DNA from: Tetmemena sp. SeJ-2015
Lineage: Eukaryota > Ciliophora > Spirotrichea > Sporadotrichida > Oxytrichidae
DNA: 64,000 nucleotides
Assembly (NCBI GenBank): GCA_027382625.1
Contig: JAJKFJ010020979.1
Coordinates: 62,001-126,000, forward strand
Direction: 5' to 3'
In this document: piece by piece, positions 48,601 through 60,134 of the stretch
Numbering within the stretch: position 1 is the stretch's first letter
Layout: the number at the start of each line of letters is the position of its first letter
Position numbers and translations under genes: made by a program
The notes under the pieces: generated by a model
The model's database searches: none
The model's input: the letters and a program-made list of their open reading frames with translations, nothing else
Told to the model about the DNA's origin: nothing

Positions 48601-49962
48601 CAACTTGAGCATTTTACTACTACTACTATGCTAGTTTATCTTTCAAAGATTTCCTACCTCTTCTTCCCGTTCCGCCTCTCTGAGTTTTGATTGTCTTATA
48701 CTGAGAACATAGCAAAGACCTTTGCAGATTTAATTAAGCTCTTAGACTATTGAATAAGGAGGGTCCTCCATCCTTAACTGAAATAACTCTGGCTGGTGGA
48801 TTTAAAGCTCCTGAGAAATGTAGTTAAAAAAGTGAGTCAGTGAATTTTAGTGCTTTGGTTTATCCACCCACACCTCATACTTATCTTAAGTTGCCTCTAT
48901 CAAGAGTTCAATTTTAAACCTGATTGGGACTATGCCTTAAGTTGGAGGCTACTATTCAGCTTAATCGTAAATAGATTGGTTCAGAGAATTGAACTATTGC
49001 TCATAACCTGGTTAAAATTCTTTCAAGCCACTATTGAATCTAGAGTGATATTGATTCTATAAATTCTAATTTGATAAATTATAAGGGTTTACTTCATCGT
49101 TTGGACTCTGATACTGTCTCTGCATTATACTGTTTAAAAGAGTGCTTTAGTTTTAGATGTGAGCTTATTTTGATTAGTCAAGTTATTACTAAAACCTGCC
49201 TCTATTGGTCAAACTATTTAGTTAAGCTTGCTAGTTAAGGGTGCTGATAATTTAATGATCATTCAGAGTAAGTGATGAAGGCTTTCCATTATGGACTAGG
49301 CAAACCTTAACTAATTTTTTGTCAATTATGATAACTAAGAATCTTGAGTACTATTGTAGAATTAATTCATAATTGAATTATCAGTTTATTTAATAAGAAT
49401 TAATTTTTACAAAACTTATTTTAGCAATATTGATATGAAGCATTGAATTAACTTTGGCGTTAAATAAATCACTTGAGTCTTCAGTGACCAGTCCATTTCC
49501 TAAATTCTAAATGTACTCTAGCTCTTAGAAGTTTGTAGCACTTTCACTCCCGAAATCTTATATGCCTGAGTTCATTATGCTCCTCCTCCTTGAGCAGGAT
49601 GAATATCTCTATTTCCATATCTTTATGTTTCATTTTGACACTCTCCTGAATAAGCATTTATTTAGTTGACTCTCTAATTGAGTTAGTTTAGGAGTATTTA
49701 GCTTTACTAATTACTTGCGGTAAACTAACCCTCTAAGCTGCTATTCGATATGCCGTTCCTTAAATTCTCTAACCTCTTTGCTTGCTTAGCTTGTATTTAG
49801 AACTGCTTTTATTGATTTTACAGTTCAATATTCTTTTTTATATATTCTGCAACAGAACCTCCTACACTCCCGTATGCAAATTTAGGATCCTCTCCTCTTG
49901 CTTTAGAACTATCAAGCTGCTGCTAATGCTAAATCTACCTATGGAAATCTGAGGCTACTCAT
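45602..49962 (-). CDS. Large Gln-rich protein with Cys/His cluster
   Basis: One long gene from ATG 49962 (MSSLRFPQ) to TGA 45602. Order: Gln-rich region (YGSVGGSVAEYIKKN, then Q-rich to about 48960); a basic segment TQRGGTGRRGRKSLKDKLAQ; Gln-rich again; NFKPWADWVPMPFVHRELAY and ARSMYERGEKMAVVTPDLVD; a probable zinc cluster CCDSCHVLKKWKGSH then NNCPFVMYFMRKSAYEC; a bipartite-like basic run YTPKKRKKRS; an acidic segment; and DIDIPGDPFFLHRYRAFHNH with a charged helical C-terminus (RKPGQDDQFVLERQQQILNS). About 1,350 residues. Likely nuclear; EPC-like chromatin proteins came to mind but I see no diagnostic match. IESs lie near 49540-49430, 48950-48830, 48480-48380, 47257-47303 and 47210-47180. Confidence 0.65.
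47257..47303 (-). other. IES, pointer AGT, with intron-like ends
   Basis: ACT on the plus strand at 47254-47256 and 47301-47303. On the minus strand the element starts GTAAGA and ends TTTTTAG, so it could be read as an intron. Splicing at GT-AG removes one base more than IES excision; only the IES solution leads into the Cys/His cluster. Confidence 0.6.
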
Positions 49963-50226
49963 TATTGACAGTATTATTTTTAAATAAAGAATCATTTATA
50001 AATTTGAGTTGATTCAAAAATTTAACAACAGTTATAACAAATATTGTTTTTTCTACAAATAAAAGGTTATGATATAAATGATATATCAAACCTAGTCACC
50101 ATAATAATTTTTTTCACTCACAGTAAATACTAATTATTTTTATTGGAGTCTTTTGAGTATGATCTTAGCATATATCAAACTCGAGGGTCTTTGAATTCAA
50201 TTAGGGCAATAAAATTTTTTAAACTG

Positions 50227-50521
50227 ATCAAATTTTAGTTTTATCAAAATTTAATTTTAAGTATGTTTATTTTTCAATATAACTTCTATAATATTCATAA
50301 GTTTAATTTATAGTTTCCTCCTATTGTGGATTCTAGATATTTTTAATTTCGCTACTTTTCCTTTAGTTTAGAGCAGACCACTCTTCTTTCTTCAAGTCGA
50401 AATGATTAGCAAAGTCAAAGTTTTCAAGATCTTGCTATTGTGAAGTTGCCTGATTTGCACTTGACTCTTAAATTTATGTTTGCTACTTATAGTCTGAATT
50501 CTTTGCAAAATTTTAGTTCAT
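50227..50521 (-). CDS. Small Gln/Asn-rich ORF
   Basis: A 97-codon frame with ciliate Gln codons: MNQNFAKNSDYKQQTQIQES, DLENFDFANHFDLKKEEWSA, then NIQNPQQEETINQTYEYYRS; TGA at 50227. Coding-like composition against an AT-rich background. Could be a complete small gene or one segment of a larger one; no other pieces found nearby. Confidence 0.45.
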
Positions 50522-51008
50522 GGATGAAAAAAACACTGATAAGATTTTATTTGATAATCTTGACTTAAGTGGTATGAATTAATGAAAAAATCTCTATGAT
50601 TCAGTAAACCTTTGGATTTTGAGTTCTAAAAATTAGGATAAGACAAAGGTTTATCATAAGATCAAGATAATTATAAAATGCATTAGAATTTAATTTCGAA
50701 AGCATTTATTACTACTGCTGATATTGAAAATAAATATTTATGAAATTGAAAGTTAAATTTTGTAAAAAAAGAGTTTCAATAAATTTAATTACTATCAGCT
50801 CAATATAAAGAGATCATTTGCAAGGCTTATATAAGTCTTGTTCATATCTGCTACTTCTCCTCTTATTCTTGCAATTTTAGAAGTTCCTTCTAACATTTTC
50901 ATTCTGATTACTAACTTCTGATTCTTACAGATTGAGCTGTTATACTATTTGAAACTCTTTGATCATAAACTTTCTTTACTATTCATCCTAAAGATAGCTA
51001 GACTTCGT
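50522..51008. other. AT-rich spacer
   Basis: Nothing supported in either strand. Confidence 0.5.
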
Positions 51009-51590
51009 TCATGTGTAGTTTCTATAGAGGAAGAAGTAGCACCAGTCGTCTGCCATCACGAAAATGAACAAGATGAAAACAAAGATTGCTTGCAGAATTT
51101 GAACTATCATTAATGGCACTATCTTGCGAGTTTTGTAAAGGAAGGGGTGTGCAAAGTTTATGAACATAAACAAGTAAAGTAGAATTATTGGGAACACTCT
51201 TGGTACCACTGTATGCACGACGAGAGCACACAAGAAGAAGAAAATGTTCGAGTAGGTGAAGTCATGTAAGTACCGTTTGAAGTGAGTAGCTATCTATAAT
51301 AGAGAAACATTAGCACGAATAAGAATTGACGTAATAGCCATTATGATCAAATTTTGCCTTAGCTACTTTTAATTTGAAAAAATGAATGGAAATAAGCATT
51401 TTGTTGTCTTCTGTCAGTAAAAAATGTGTGGGATCTATCTACTTACATCTGTTTAAGCTTTAAGCTCAGTGAAGATCGATAGTCCTGTGTAGTATACAAA
51501 CATGAGGAACATGCAAGCCTCAATTGCCTTTTTATTATGGATCAACGTGATAGAGTCATCGTTGTCCCAGTAGCAGGTCTTGTCAGACAT
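51009..51590 (-). CDS. Small polytopic membrane protein
   Basis: Starts MSDKTCYWDNDDSITLIHNK and has four hydrophobic segments: ACMFLMFVYYTGLSIF, NIFFFLCALVVHTVVPRVFP, IILLYLFMFINFAHPFLY and IVQILQAIFVFILFIFVM, with a short tail ending FFLYRNYT (TGA 51009). One GT-AG intron at 51294-51446 joins ELKAQTD to IATHFKRYLHDFTY in frame. About 142 residues, no IES needed. A four-helix endomembrane protein is a reasonable description; I do not recognise the family. Confidence 0.75.
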
Positions 51591-51868
51591 TTTTGCTCCG
51601 TGAATGAAGTCGCTATATTTTGATTGAAATTATATAAATTGGAGGCGATCTGACTATTTATAAATAAGAGACTAAGACACCTACTTAAAATTTATCTTAT
51701 TAAAAATTATATCACAACTTGAGACTTGCTATTTTAAGCACAATTTCTATTTTCAACCTGACTGCTCAACTATATCTTAATTTCACACTCTCAAACGATT
51801 TGCACTTCATATTCTTCGTTTACGTTTGTTTTATGTCGATAACCTATGAGGTTATAAGTTGAATCTCC
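51591..51868. other. Short AT-rich spacer
   Basis: Contains the promoter of the membrane-protein gene and the 3' flank of the LRRC49-like gene. No coding frame. Confidence 0.5.
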
Positions 51869-53313
51869 TCATAATCCCACATTTTGTCTAATGACTTTTT
51901 CGTTTATATGTTGGCCAGTATTAGTCAGCTCTGTAACTGCTCCTGTAATCATTTTGAGGAACTGCTCTTCCCAAATTCCATTGAGCTCATCAACTTTCTA
52001 ATCTCTCTGAGAGCAGTATGTCACTAGGTTGTTATAAGTATTTTAGGCAGCCTCCTGATTCTTCTTAGTCTGTAGGCGCGTTGATTTTGCTGCAGCATGC
52101 CTGTCTTCCTTGCTTTCCTCTTAGTTTGGACGCTCTTGAACCACTTTCTGTATGAGCTTTAAATTCGATAATTAAAACTTACTGGAGAAAAGAGATTAGG
52201 TGTTGATAGAATTTTGTCGAAATGTTAGAACTACTGTCGTGCCTTCATTCGATCATTGTCTGTCACTCCAACTCCATTGATTTCAATCACATTTGGAAAA
52301 CGATACACAATGAACGTCCTTACTAAGACAGTGCTTGAAACCTCGTTGCTTTCAATAGTTAGACTATTTAGTGAAGTCAGTGCTTCTAGCTTTGAGATTT
52401 GGATAAAGCTATGAATGTTGTTGTCAGAGAAAGATGAGTTTTCTAAGTCTTTGAAACTTCTTCAACTTTGATAGATTCGAGTGACTCACTATATTATCAA
52501 ACCTCACATATTGAAAGCTGATCTACTCTACAGTCTTTTAGAATTCTCCGTTGCTTAAGACTTCCAAAGCATTTCCATAAATGAACAGCATTGAATCGCC
52601 TTCGATCTCAGCATGGCCTGACTATACTAAGCATTCATTTCTAGATTCCTTTCTCGTTTGTATCCATTCAATCCATTTGCCTTTATGCGCTCCATTTCGT
52701 TTTTCCATTCCTAGCTAATCACCTCTAAAAGGCCTTCAGGAGAGATTTCACACTTATTATAAAGTTAAAACAGGAGAGAATTTTAAAGATGTCATCACCA
52801 GCTGCTGCTCCAGAGCCCGAGGGTCCAGAAGGTTATTTATCTGGTGAAATGTCCGTGCTAACGTTCGCTCCATCTGATTTCTCATTACTTCCCTCCAAAT
52901 GAGCTGATTTTCCTCCTCCATGAGCTAGCATGATCTTGTCTTTTCCGTTGCTGTCTCTCATCTCTGGAGTAATTTTTCTAAGATCCAAATGCTTCAAGTT
53001 AGGACAAGTTGTCAAGCAAAACTCAAAGTAGCCCTTGTTATGAAAGATAGGATTACCGTCTAGTGCTAGCTCTTGAAGTTGGGAAGCGTCTTTCAAGCTT
53101 TAAATGTTATCGAACTTGTCGATTCTATTGTTTGAAAGGAAAATCCTCTAGAGTCGAGGACAGTGCTGCAAACCATTTACAGCATCTATCATGTTTCTTC
53201 TCAAGTTTAACTCAGTAAGAGAAATCAGCCCATTCAGATTTTCAACTGAGGTTATCATGTTGTTTGCTAAGTTCAATACTCTCAACTCTGAGAGGTGGTT
53301 GATATTTTCAATC
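51869..53313 (-). CDS. LRRC49-like protein, 3' half, inverted segment
   Basis: Second half of the scrambled gene, on the opposite strand. It begins inside the pointer (minus strand GATTGAAAATATCA, 53313-53300) and continues the repeats: NHLSELRVLNLANNMITSVE, LTELNLRRNMIDAVNGLQHC, PRLQRIFLSNNRIDKFDNIQ, ELALDGNPIFHNKGY. The LRRC49-specific C-terminal domain follows: GHAEIEGDSMLFIYGNALEV, YVRFDNIVSHSNLSKLKKFQ, RTFIVYRFPNVIEINGVGVT. A 35-nt intron (GTAAGT...ACAG, near 52182-52148) precedes the last coding part, which ends at TGA 51869. IESs: 52745-52783 region (pointer AAAT) and a 5-bp insertion at 52621-52629 (TAGT). Joining to 54719 needs a DNA inversion. Confidence 0.9.
53300..53313 (-). other. 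Inverted 14-base pointer, partner copy
   Basis: Minus-strand GATTGAAAATATCA; the same 14 bases are on the plus strand at 54706-54719. Translated in both places as IENI of an LRR. Being in opposite orientation, recombination between them inverts rather than simply deletes. Confidence 0.9.
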
Positions 53314-53608
53314 AGGCATTCTCCATTCAAACTAAATCATTCCTCACTAAAACATACATAGAAAGTATGCAATGAAATAAAGTTAATTTTTGGATGAGTA
53401 TATGAAGATGAAAGGGACTTAAGTTTCTTCAGAGATTGGAATTAAATTTTATAGAGGCTTTTAATTAAATTTTAAATATAAATTCTTGAAGTCCAAGCTT
53501 CTCAAGCAATCACCATATCCCTAAAGCTCATTCATTAGACACACTTAAACAAAGATCTTTATTTAGTCTTACATTTTTTTCTCACGATACTCAGATCTAA
53601 ATCTAAAT
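53314..53608. other. Spacer between the two inverted LRRC49 segments
   Basis: No coding frame. The right part must hold the 5' leader of the LRRC49-like gene; the left part is expected to be eliminated. Confidence 0.55.
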
Positions 53609-54719
53609 ATGAAGCCAAATCAGAAAGTTCCAGCAAAGCCTATCGGAGGTAATCAAATCTCTTCCTTCTTGGATGAAATATAACTAATGCTTATAGTCGC
53701 AAATAACTTCATAAGCAATCAAAGACCTCCAAGCGCAACCCGGCAAAATGTGGCAGGATAAGCAATTGGTGGAGTGATGACAGGTTCATCAATTGTGGGA
53801 GGCATTACAGGGATTGGCACTAAACCAAATGATCCTCTCAACAAAGGCTTCAATTTCAACGTCTAAGGAACAACTGGTAAGTATATCAAATTTTCGCTAA
53901 AGACGACTATCTAATGAGATTGCGCATGATTATTCAACTATTTCACATCATCATTAATGGACACTCATTTTAACTTCTTATTGCAAGTTTCTTATGATTA
54001 TTTATTAGCTCAAAAAGGTGTTTCAGGAAGAGTAGGAGTTGCAGGTGCTCCTTTGCTAGATCCAAACGTTTATGGAAGTAATCCCAGTCTAGTGACCACC
54101 ACTGGCCAGCAGAAAATTGACATCAATAGTAAGTTTCTAACTTTAGTTTCATGATTGAGATTTTTCATTAAGTCACTATCTCTGCTTTTAATTATATTCA
54201 CACTCATATCAATAGAGCTTTCATAAAATGAGGATGACGAAAGATATCGGTATTTGCTGAAGAACGGCATAGTGAGGAGAGTTGAAGACGAAGACAAAAT
54301 AATCTTCGCTGAGTTGCCCTAGATACCAGGAGTTTTGGTCGTATACCGCAAGCCATCTGAGCGAAACAACAACTCTGAGAGACTGAACTTAGACAAGAGA
54401 GAACTTACTCATATGCCCTTGCTTGAAGGGGAAGAGAAGCTAAGGCTGCTAAATTTACAGCATAACCATATCACAAAGATTGAAAATCTAGTCTCACTCC
54501 CCAACTTGATTCCAAATGAATAATGTTATAATTGCTTTGATCTTCTTAGACCTATACAACAATCAGATAAAGGAGATATCTCATCTACACACAGTTCCAA
54601 CTTTAAGGGTACTGATGCTTGGCAAAAACTACATTGAAAGAATAAGAAACCTCAGAACCTTAATAAATTAGATGTTTTAGACCTTCACAGTAACAAAATA
54701 TCAAAGATTGAAAATATCA
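53609..54719 (+). CDS. LRRC49-like protein, 5' half (scrambled gene)
   Basis: First half of a scrambled gene. LRRC49 is a leucine-rich subunit of the tubulin polyglutamylase complex at centrioles and cilia. ATG 53609 (MKPNQKVPAKPIG) begins a Gly/Asn-rich N-terminus, then ERLNLDKRELTHMPLLEGEE and LRR units LRLLNLQHNHITKIENLVSL, LIFLDLYNNQIKEISHLHTV, LRVLMLGKNYIERIRNL and LDVLDLHSNKISKIENI, all close to LRRC49. Introns 53649-53698, 53877-54008 and 54129-54215. IES 54511-54541 (TTGAT) and micro-IES 54653-54660 (AACCT) restore perfect LRR spacing. The frame ends at 54706-54719 in the 14-base pointer GATTGAAAATATCA, whose partner lies inverted at 53300-53313, where the protein continues. Confidence 0.9.
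54511..54541 (+). other. IES, pointer TTGAT
   Basis: TTGAT at 54506-54510 and 54537-54541. Excision joins LVSLPNLI to FLDLYNNQIKEI, a perfect LRR. Confidence 0.9.
54653..54660 (+). other. Micro-IES, 8 bp, pointer AACCT
   Basis: AACCT at 54648-54652 and 54656-54660 with the spacer CAG. Removing 8 bases joins YIERIRNL to NKLDVLDLHSNKISKIEN, giving the 22-residue LRR step. Confidence 0.85.
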
Positions 54720-54905
54720 TTTAAATTAAATTAGTGAGCTTTAAGTGGAATAGTTGGACTTTTCGAATTGCTACCAATATTAAAATTAAAACAAATTAAA
54801 ATAGTCAAAACTGCGTATCTGTAAATAACAATGCTTTTCTCCATTGTTATTCTTATGAATATGGCATAAGATATCCTGATGCACAAATTTATTATAGTTT
54901 AATCT

Positions 54906-57144
54906 TCAAAAGTGGAATGTTGAAGAATCTTTGGTTATTTCAAGTTACTTAATAGGTTGGTTAGTCGTGAAAGATTAACCTCCTAGAAGTTAGAAGCTAG
55001 TTTTAATTTCAGTCTTCAGTTTTTAATTGCCCTCTTTGAGCTAATTTTACTCTCTTTCAAATTACATGGCGCTATCATTCATTTAATGTTTGATCCATTC
55101 GGTAAACTTAGCAGCATTTTAGTTTTAGTATTGCGGCTAGAATTAAGTCTACTACTGCTCGAAGATTCCATAATTAATTTGCTGCTAGGGTTGCATTTAA
55201 GCTTAACTCTGCCCAGATAAAACTCTTGAAATTGCGTTATTTTCATCCTAAAGCATGGTTACAAATATTTTGCTTGAATAATACCTATTACAGATTATTC
55301 TTATTCTTTCGATTTCCATCTATTAAAAAGTATAAAATCCTATTTACCATATATTTTCATCTTTAATTGATTGAATGTTGTCTTATTATGCAAGTTTCTA
55401 TATCTAAAATTTTGATGTGATGTTAAATTATCTTAATTGTAAATTACATGTTCACTGGTGCTCTCCAATTATTCTAAAAATTAAAGTAAATAAAATTCTT
55501 ATATAAATCTGATATGAGAAGTCCATCCGGAATATTGACAGCTTAATTTTTGGATGCAAATCGGCCTCTATGATTCCTATAAGGATTGAAGAACTTTCCC
55601 TGTCTCTAATCTTCAATGATTTGATCTCTATTTATCTTATATCTTCTGTCCCTTGATCTAAAAAGTTTATAGAGCATCATAATTACCTAGAGTCTTTCAG
55701 ATAATTTAAAATTAATATAGTATATTAAATTAATAAACTTGGTTCTGAAGATATCCCATTTCCTGTCTATTAAAGGATCCATCCTCGTTCTCTTTATACT
55801 AGATGCCTGGTAGGCTTTGCTTATTCAAATTCTTGGGAGGTCTTCCTCTCCTACCTCTACCTCTGCCTCTTCCTCTTTTTAAATTCTCTGTCTTTTCGGA
55901 AATTCCTCCTTTTCTTGGATTACTCGCACTTCTTGACAAATAGCCTTTCTCAATCTCTTTTGCTAATTTTTATTGCCTCTCGAAACTCTCGTGATCACTA
56001 TCAGCCTCGCTATCACTCTTCAATCCTTCATATTAGTGACCATTAATTTTCTATCTTTTTTGTCCTCTTCCATTCTTTTTAAAATTACATTCATTTTACA
56101 TTTTAACTTTTTAGCATATCCTCCATTTCTAGATAGCTCCTCACGATTCTAGGAAGAGAGAGAGGATACTCTTTTCTGGTTGCGCAAGGAATGAGATTAG
56201 CCTCGATCTCCAAACTAAGCAACTTTTTAATTGTACTCTCTCATTTCCCGCTCATACCTTTACTTTTCTATTTAGGCTTGTCCATGGTAGTAAGACTTTC
56301 TCTCTTCTTCGAGAGATCTCCATTCAGCTGCCATTCTCTAAAGGAAATTATTTGCTGCATAAATTTAGATTAAAATGAAGACGACTTACCTTCGCTAGCT
56401 CACCAAAGTCTTCATGAGGAAACAGTTATTGGAGCTCCTTTCTCCTGTCTAGTGCATACAATAAAAATGAGCTCTTAGGTCTTTTGACTGGGCTAAGGGT
56501 TTTACCTTCATGCTTTTTCGACTTTTCTGGTCCATCTTTACTTGAGGAGTGATTAATCTCTCTCAAAGTCTGGTTCTACAAGCTATTAATTTTAATATAA
56601 AATGTAAGCTCTACTGCTTGATGCTGCTTTCTCTAGTTTCTTAGTAACTCATTTTAATGCTTTGGTTCACTTGCAAATCTGAATCAACTCGCTAGAATTC
56701 ATTGAGAGAGGCCTCGGCATATATTCGCTAAAATTGATTGGCTTAATTAAGTTCAGAAGACTTTTGTTCTCTCTTTGTATCCTCATCTAATTATTCACTA
56801 GACCTCTCAGGATTATAAGTGCAACTAGAACCTTCAAATATTTTTTAGGCATTATCCTCTATTCTATCATCTAATGTACCTGCCTCTGAAGACTAATTGT
56901 CCAGTAAGATATCCAAATTTTTCTTGTCATTTTTTATCTTCTCTAAGATTTCAGATTTCGGGGAGATGAATCCTGATCCTAAATTTACAATATGGGGTTC
57001 TTTGGATTTATTCCTAGTTTGATTATTGTGACATGAGACGAGAATATTTGAATTTTCCAAGAATATTTTTTAAGCTTTCCTGGGATTCAAAGTAAATTCT
57101 GTCAGACCTTTATCTTAAGATTTCATTAAATTAGGTTTTTTCAT
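54906..57144 (-). CDS. HMG-box and AT-hook DNA-binding protein
   Basis: ATG 57144 (MKKPNLMKSQDKGLTEFTLN). After a polar region comes one HMG box: PVKRPKSSFLLYALDRRKEL, FPHEDFGELAKRMAAEWRSL, EEERKSYYHGQAQIEKQRYE, with an intron (56338-56389) after ELAK. Then a Ser-rich linker, an AT-hook array KRGRGRGRGRRGRPPKNLNK (near 55870-55830), and after AT-rich interruptions YKINRDQIIEDQRQGKFFNP, and a Gln-rich end (FEQQQTQFQPQYQNQNAAKF; EITKDSSTFHF, TGA 54906). HMG boxes bend DNA and AT-hooks bind AT-rich grooves, so a chromatin role is well founded. IESs near 56560, 56050, 55740-55690 and 55500-55240 are implied by frame changes; the last junctions are less certain. Confidence 0.82.
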
Positions 57145-58583
57145 ACAATCATTTAAAATAATAGCATATCAACGAAATAAATTGAGAAAAAATTATTCAT
57201 TGAGCTAAAAAACTAACTAAGAGCGACAAAATACAGGACTTTAAATTAGATGAATTTCTTTGATTCGAGTTAAGAACATAAAAATATTTTCCTTGCGATA
57301 TGAAGAAAGATTCAAAAATCGGGGACACTTTTAAGGAGCATAAGAGCTATACCGTTAGATTTCTGTTGCTAGTATCTCTCTTTATCCTTGAGTGATTGTT
57401 CAATATAAGGCTATTTATTTTCAGGCTCTAAGCTTTTCCATTCAGCTCCAAGTTTCTATATTGCATTTATTAATCACTTCACTATTTTAATAATTTTATA
57501 ATCTACTTAATTGAGGCAAGTTAAGTGAGAGGGATATTTTTAATAATTTCATGAAATATTGATTAAATTTGGAAATACAGCTTCCAATTTATTGCATTTT
57601 CGAGTTAACTAAATTAAAAGCTGATTAATGATTGTTAGTTAAAAAATATAAATAAATTTTTATACTTAAGAAAGCACATAAATTCTAAGAAATTTGCCCC
57701 ATTTAAAATATTTTTTAAAGCCCATTCTGAATTAACAGCGACACAGCAGTCAGAATCCTATTCTTAGATTTATAAAATGATTGAGACCATTATGTTGAGT
57801 TATTGAAGAAGAATTCATATTGATTTATCGTTTGGCTCTCGAGCAATAAATATCAGATCAGGAGTTAGCTCTACAAATCTTTTAAGTAGCATTTTCCAGC
57901 GTAGCTTTTTAATTATTTCTTTATAAAATTCTGTATAATAATGAAAAATTCTCATAAATATCAGATATAATAAAGCCAAGCTTTAATTAATGAGTGAAGA
58001 ATCTCAGTATATAAAGCAAAATGTTTAATTATGCAAAAAATGCTTCAAAATATTATGATCTATAAAATTGATTGAGTTTTATAAAAAATTAAATAAGAAT
58101 TAAAAATACTAACAAATGCTAAAAATAAAGAGTATATGCGACAGAAAGTAGCTAATTTGTTTTATTTGTTTAAATTTATCTTCTCTTATTCATAAGAAGT
58201 TTATTTTGTCTAATTAATCTTTAATTGAATTTGTTTTCAACATTTATTTAGAAATACTATGCTAAGTTTACTGAGGATTGATTCCTCAATTTCCACTCTC
58301 ATAAAGGTAGATGATTTTATATCTTCCTCTATTTATCTTAAATCAAAGTTATTTTGGCGTAGGAATCACGCTCATAAATAAGTGGAAAATAAAACTAGCT
58401 TTAGAAATGTTGCATGCTTTATTTATGCCTTCTTTCAGGTCTCAACCTGGCTTTATTTTAAAAATTGACTCTAATTTTTATTCACTATACTTACTATGCA
58501 AACCTGATCCCTGGGCATAGTCTTGTACACATCTTTCACTCTATTTTCTATGAGATAGCAGAAGAAAGGTGTCAATGGCTTAG
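57145..58583. other. Long AT-rich non-coding stretch
   Basis: Nothing convincing in six frames with ciliate Gln codons. No transposase, tRNA or repeat array seen. Confidence 0.5.
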
Positions 58584-59057
58584 ATGGCATCACCTTCGGA
58601 GTTTTATTTTGAGTCCCCAAAGTTTCCAAATTATTCCTCTTCCTTCTTTTTTGGGGGAAGTGAAAATTTTAATCTAAAAATTGATGATGATTATAAGAGC
58701 GGGCTCTTTTATAATAAGATTCTCTTCGAATCACATTCTACGATTAAACCAGTGCCAAATTACAGAAAATGATAGAAGAAGTTGCAGCCAAAAATGTAGA
58801 AAGACATTGAGAAAAAATAAACTACTACTACTAACCATCTTGCTTTGTCTTTTTCGAGACTCTCTTCTGGCCCACCAAAGTCTCGCTCATTTTCTATTAC
58901 TCTTAGTAAATTATAAAAAGAGAAAGAGAAAGAGTAAATTAATGTCTTAGAGTTTGGCTCTAAATTGAGACATTTCGTTTTCGAATCTTTATTTATCTTC
59001 GATGGAGATTTGCTTAAAGTGATCTCGCTGCTCTTAGGGCAACTCTTTGAATTCTGA
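58584..59057 (+). CDS. Small unknown protein with one IES
   Basis: ATG 58584 gives MASPSEFYFESPKFPNYSSS, FFFGGSENFNLKIDDDYKSG and FESHSTIKPVP. A 33-bp IES (CCAAA at 58755-58759 and 58788-58792) then leads to KMQKDIEKKQTTTTNHLALS, FSRLSSGPPKSRSFSITLSK and a last part ending ISLLLGQLFEF at TGA 59055. Composition differs sharply from the surrounding AT-rich DNA. About 145 residues. Function unknown. Confidence 0.5.
58760..58792 (+). other. IES, pointer CCAAA
   Basis: CCAAA at 58755-58759 and 58788-58792. The insertion carries TGA in frame (58770); excision joins TIKPVP to KMQKDIEKKQTTTT. Confidence 0.6.
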
Positions 59058-60134
59058 GTACATTTTCTATATTGAAATTAAGTAAGACAGAGTTACAAAA
59101 AAAGCATTATTATATAGGCAAAAAAATACATTAAATTATTATTAAAGTTAATTGAAAGGTTGAAGGAAAATTCTAAGATTAATGTTTCGGAGAGAAGAGA
59201 TGGATTTTTGGTAGTACAGGGTTATAAAAAATGTCTGGGTTTAGGCGAAAACGTAAATAATAATTGCAATTATTATTTCTAGTAAATATTTAATAAATTT
59301 GATTTGGGTTTCATGTCGTGAGTCCTTAATTATTAATTATAGCTCACTTAGTTTTCTAACTAGAGATTATTTTTTCCAAATTATTTAAGATAATAAGTTT
59401 TATCTACTAATTTATCTTAATGGTACTTATTAAGAAATGAATTTCCAAAAACAAAGAGAATATTGTGATAATTAAACTTTTATTTCTTATCTAAAAATCA
59501 AATTAATTATATATAGAAGTGTAATTAGTTAAGGTATAATGTCTAAGTCTTAAAATGTAAATACTTATTTATTGAGAAAGCAATTAGTTACATTAAATTC
59601 AAAGCTATTAATTAAGTTGCATTAAATGGAGGTATCAAAAGTAAAATTATTCCTCCCAAATTCACTTTAACTAATATAAATCATGATCTTCCCAAAGGAT
59701 AGCATTAAATACTTCAAATTTGAGATTTAAATAAAAAGAAACCTTGTTATAAAGGGCTAAGTATTTTTAAATATAAGTTTTAAAATCTTGTAAGGTGATG
59801 ATGATTTGTTTGCACAAAAATTTTTATCCTTATTAAATCAAGGAAAGAAGCAATTTTAAGTATAAATTTGACAAATAACTCACCTTAATACACTTAGCAT
59901 TAATTTATTTTTGGAAAATATGAATGAAAAGTATTTTTTTAATTTCTCATCAAATTAACTAAACCGCTAATGTGTATCTATATTTTATGATTTAAAACAT
60001 CAACTGTTAAAACCTTCATAATGGCCAAATTTATATAAGACAAAAAATCATGATAAATTTTAGCTAATAGTTTATATTTTAGAATAATTAAGCACTAGTC
60101 TTTTTTAAAAAAAATAATATTCGAATTAACAATT
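59058..60134. other. Very AT-rich non-coding stretch
   Basis: No gene seen; long A/T runs. Confidence 0.5.

Noticed and set aside
51022..51231. Second minus-strand ORF overlapping the membrane-protein gene
   Set aside because: Out-of-frame shadow; the other frame has four hydrophobic helices and a correct intron junction.
52741..52783. TCTCTCCTG repeat as the IES pointer in the LRRC49 3' half
   Set aside because: The 9-base repeat is in different codon phases at the two sites and gives a stop; the overlapping AAAT repeat keeps the frame (FK-ISPEGLLEV).
53408..53600. Possible third LRRC49 segment between the two inverted halves
   Set aside because: Short AT-rich frames only, no LRR pattern; likely spacer and 5' leader.
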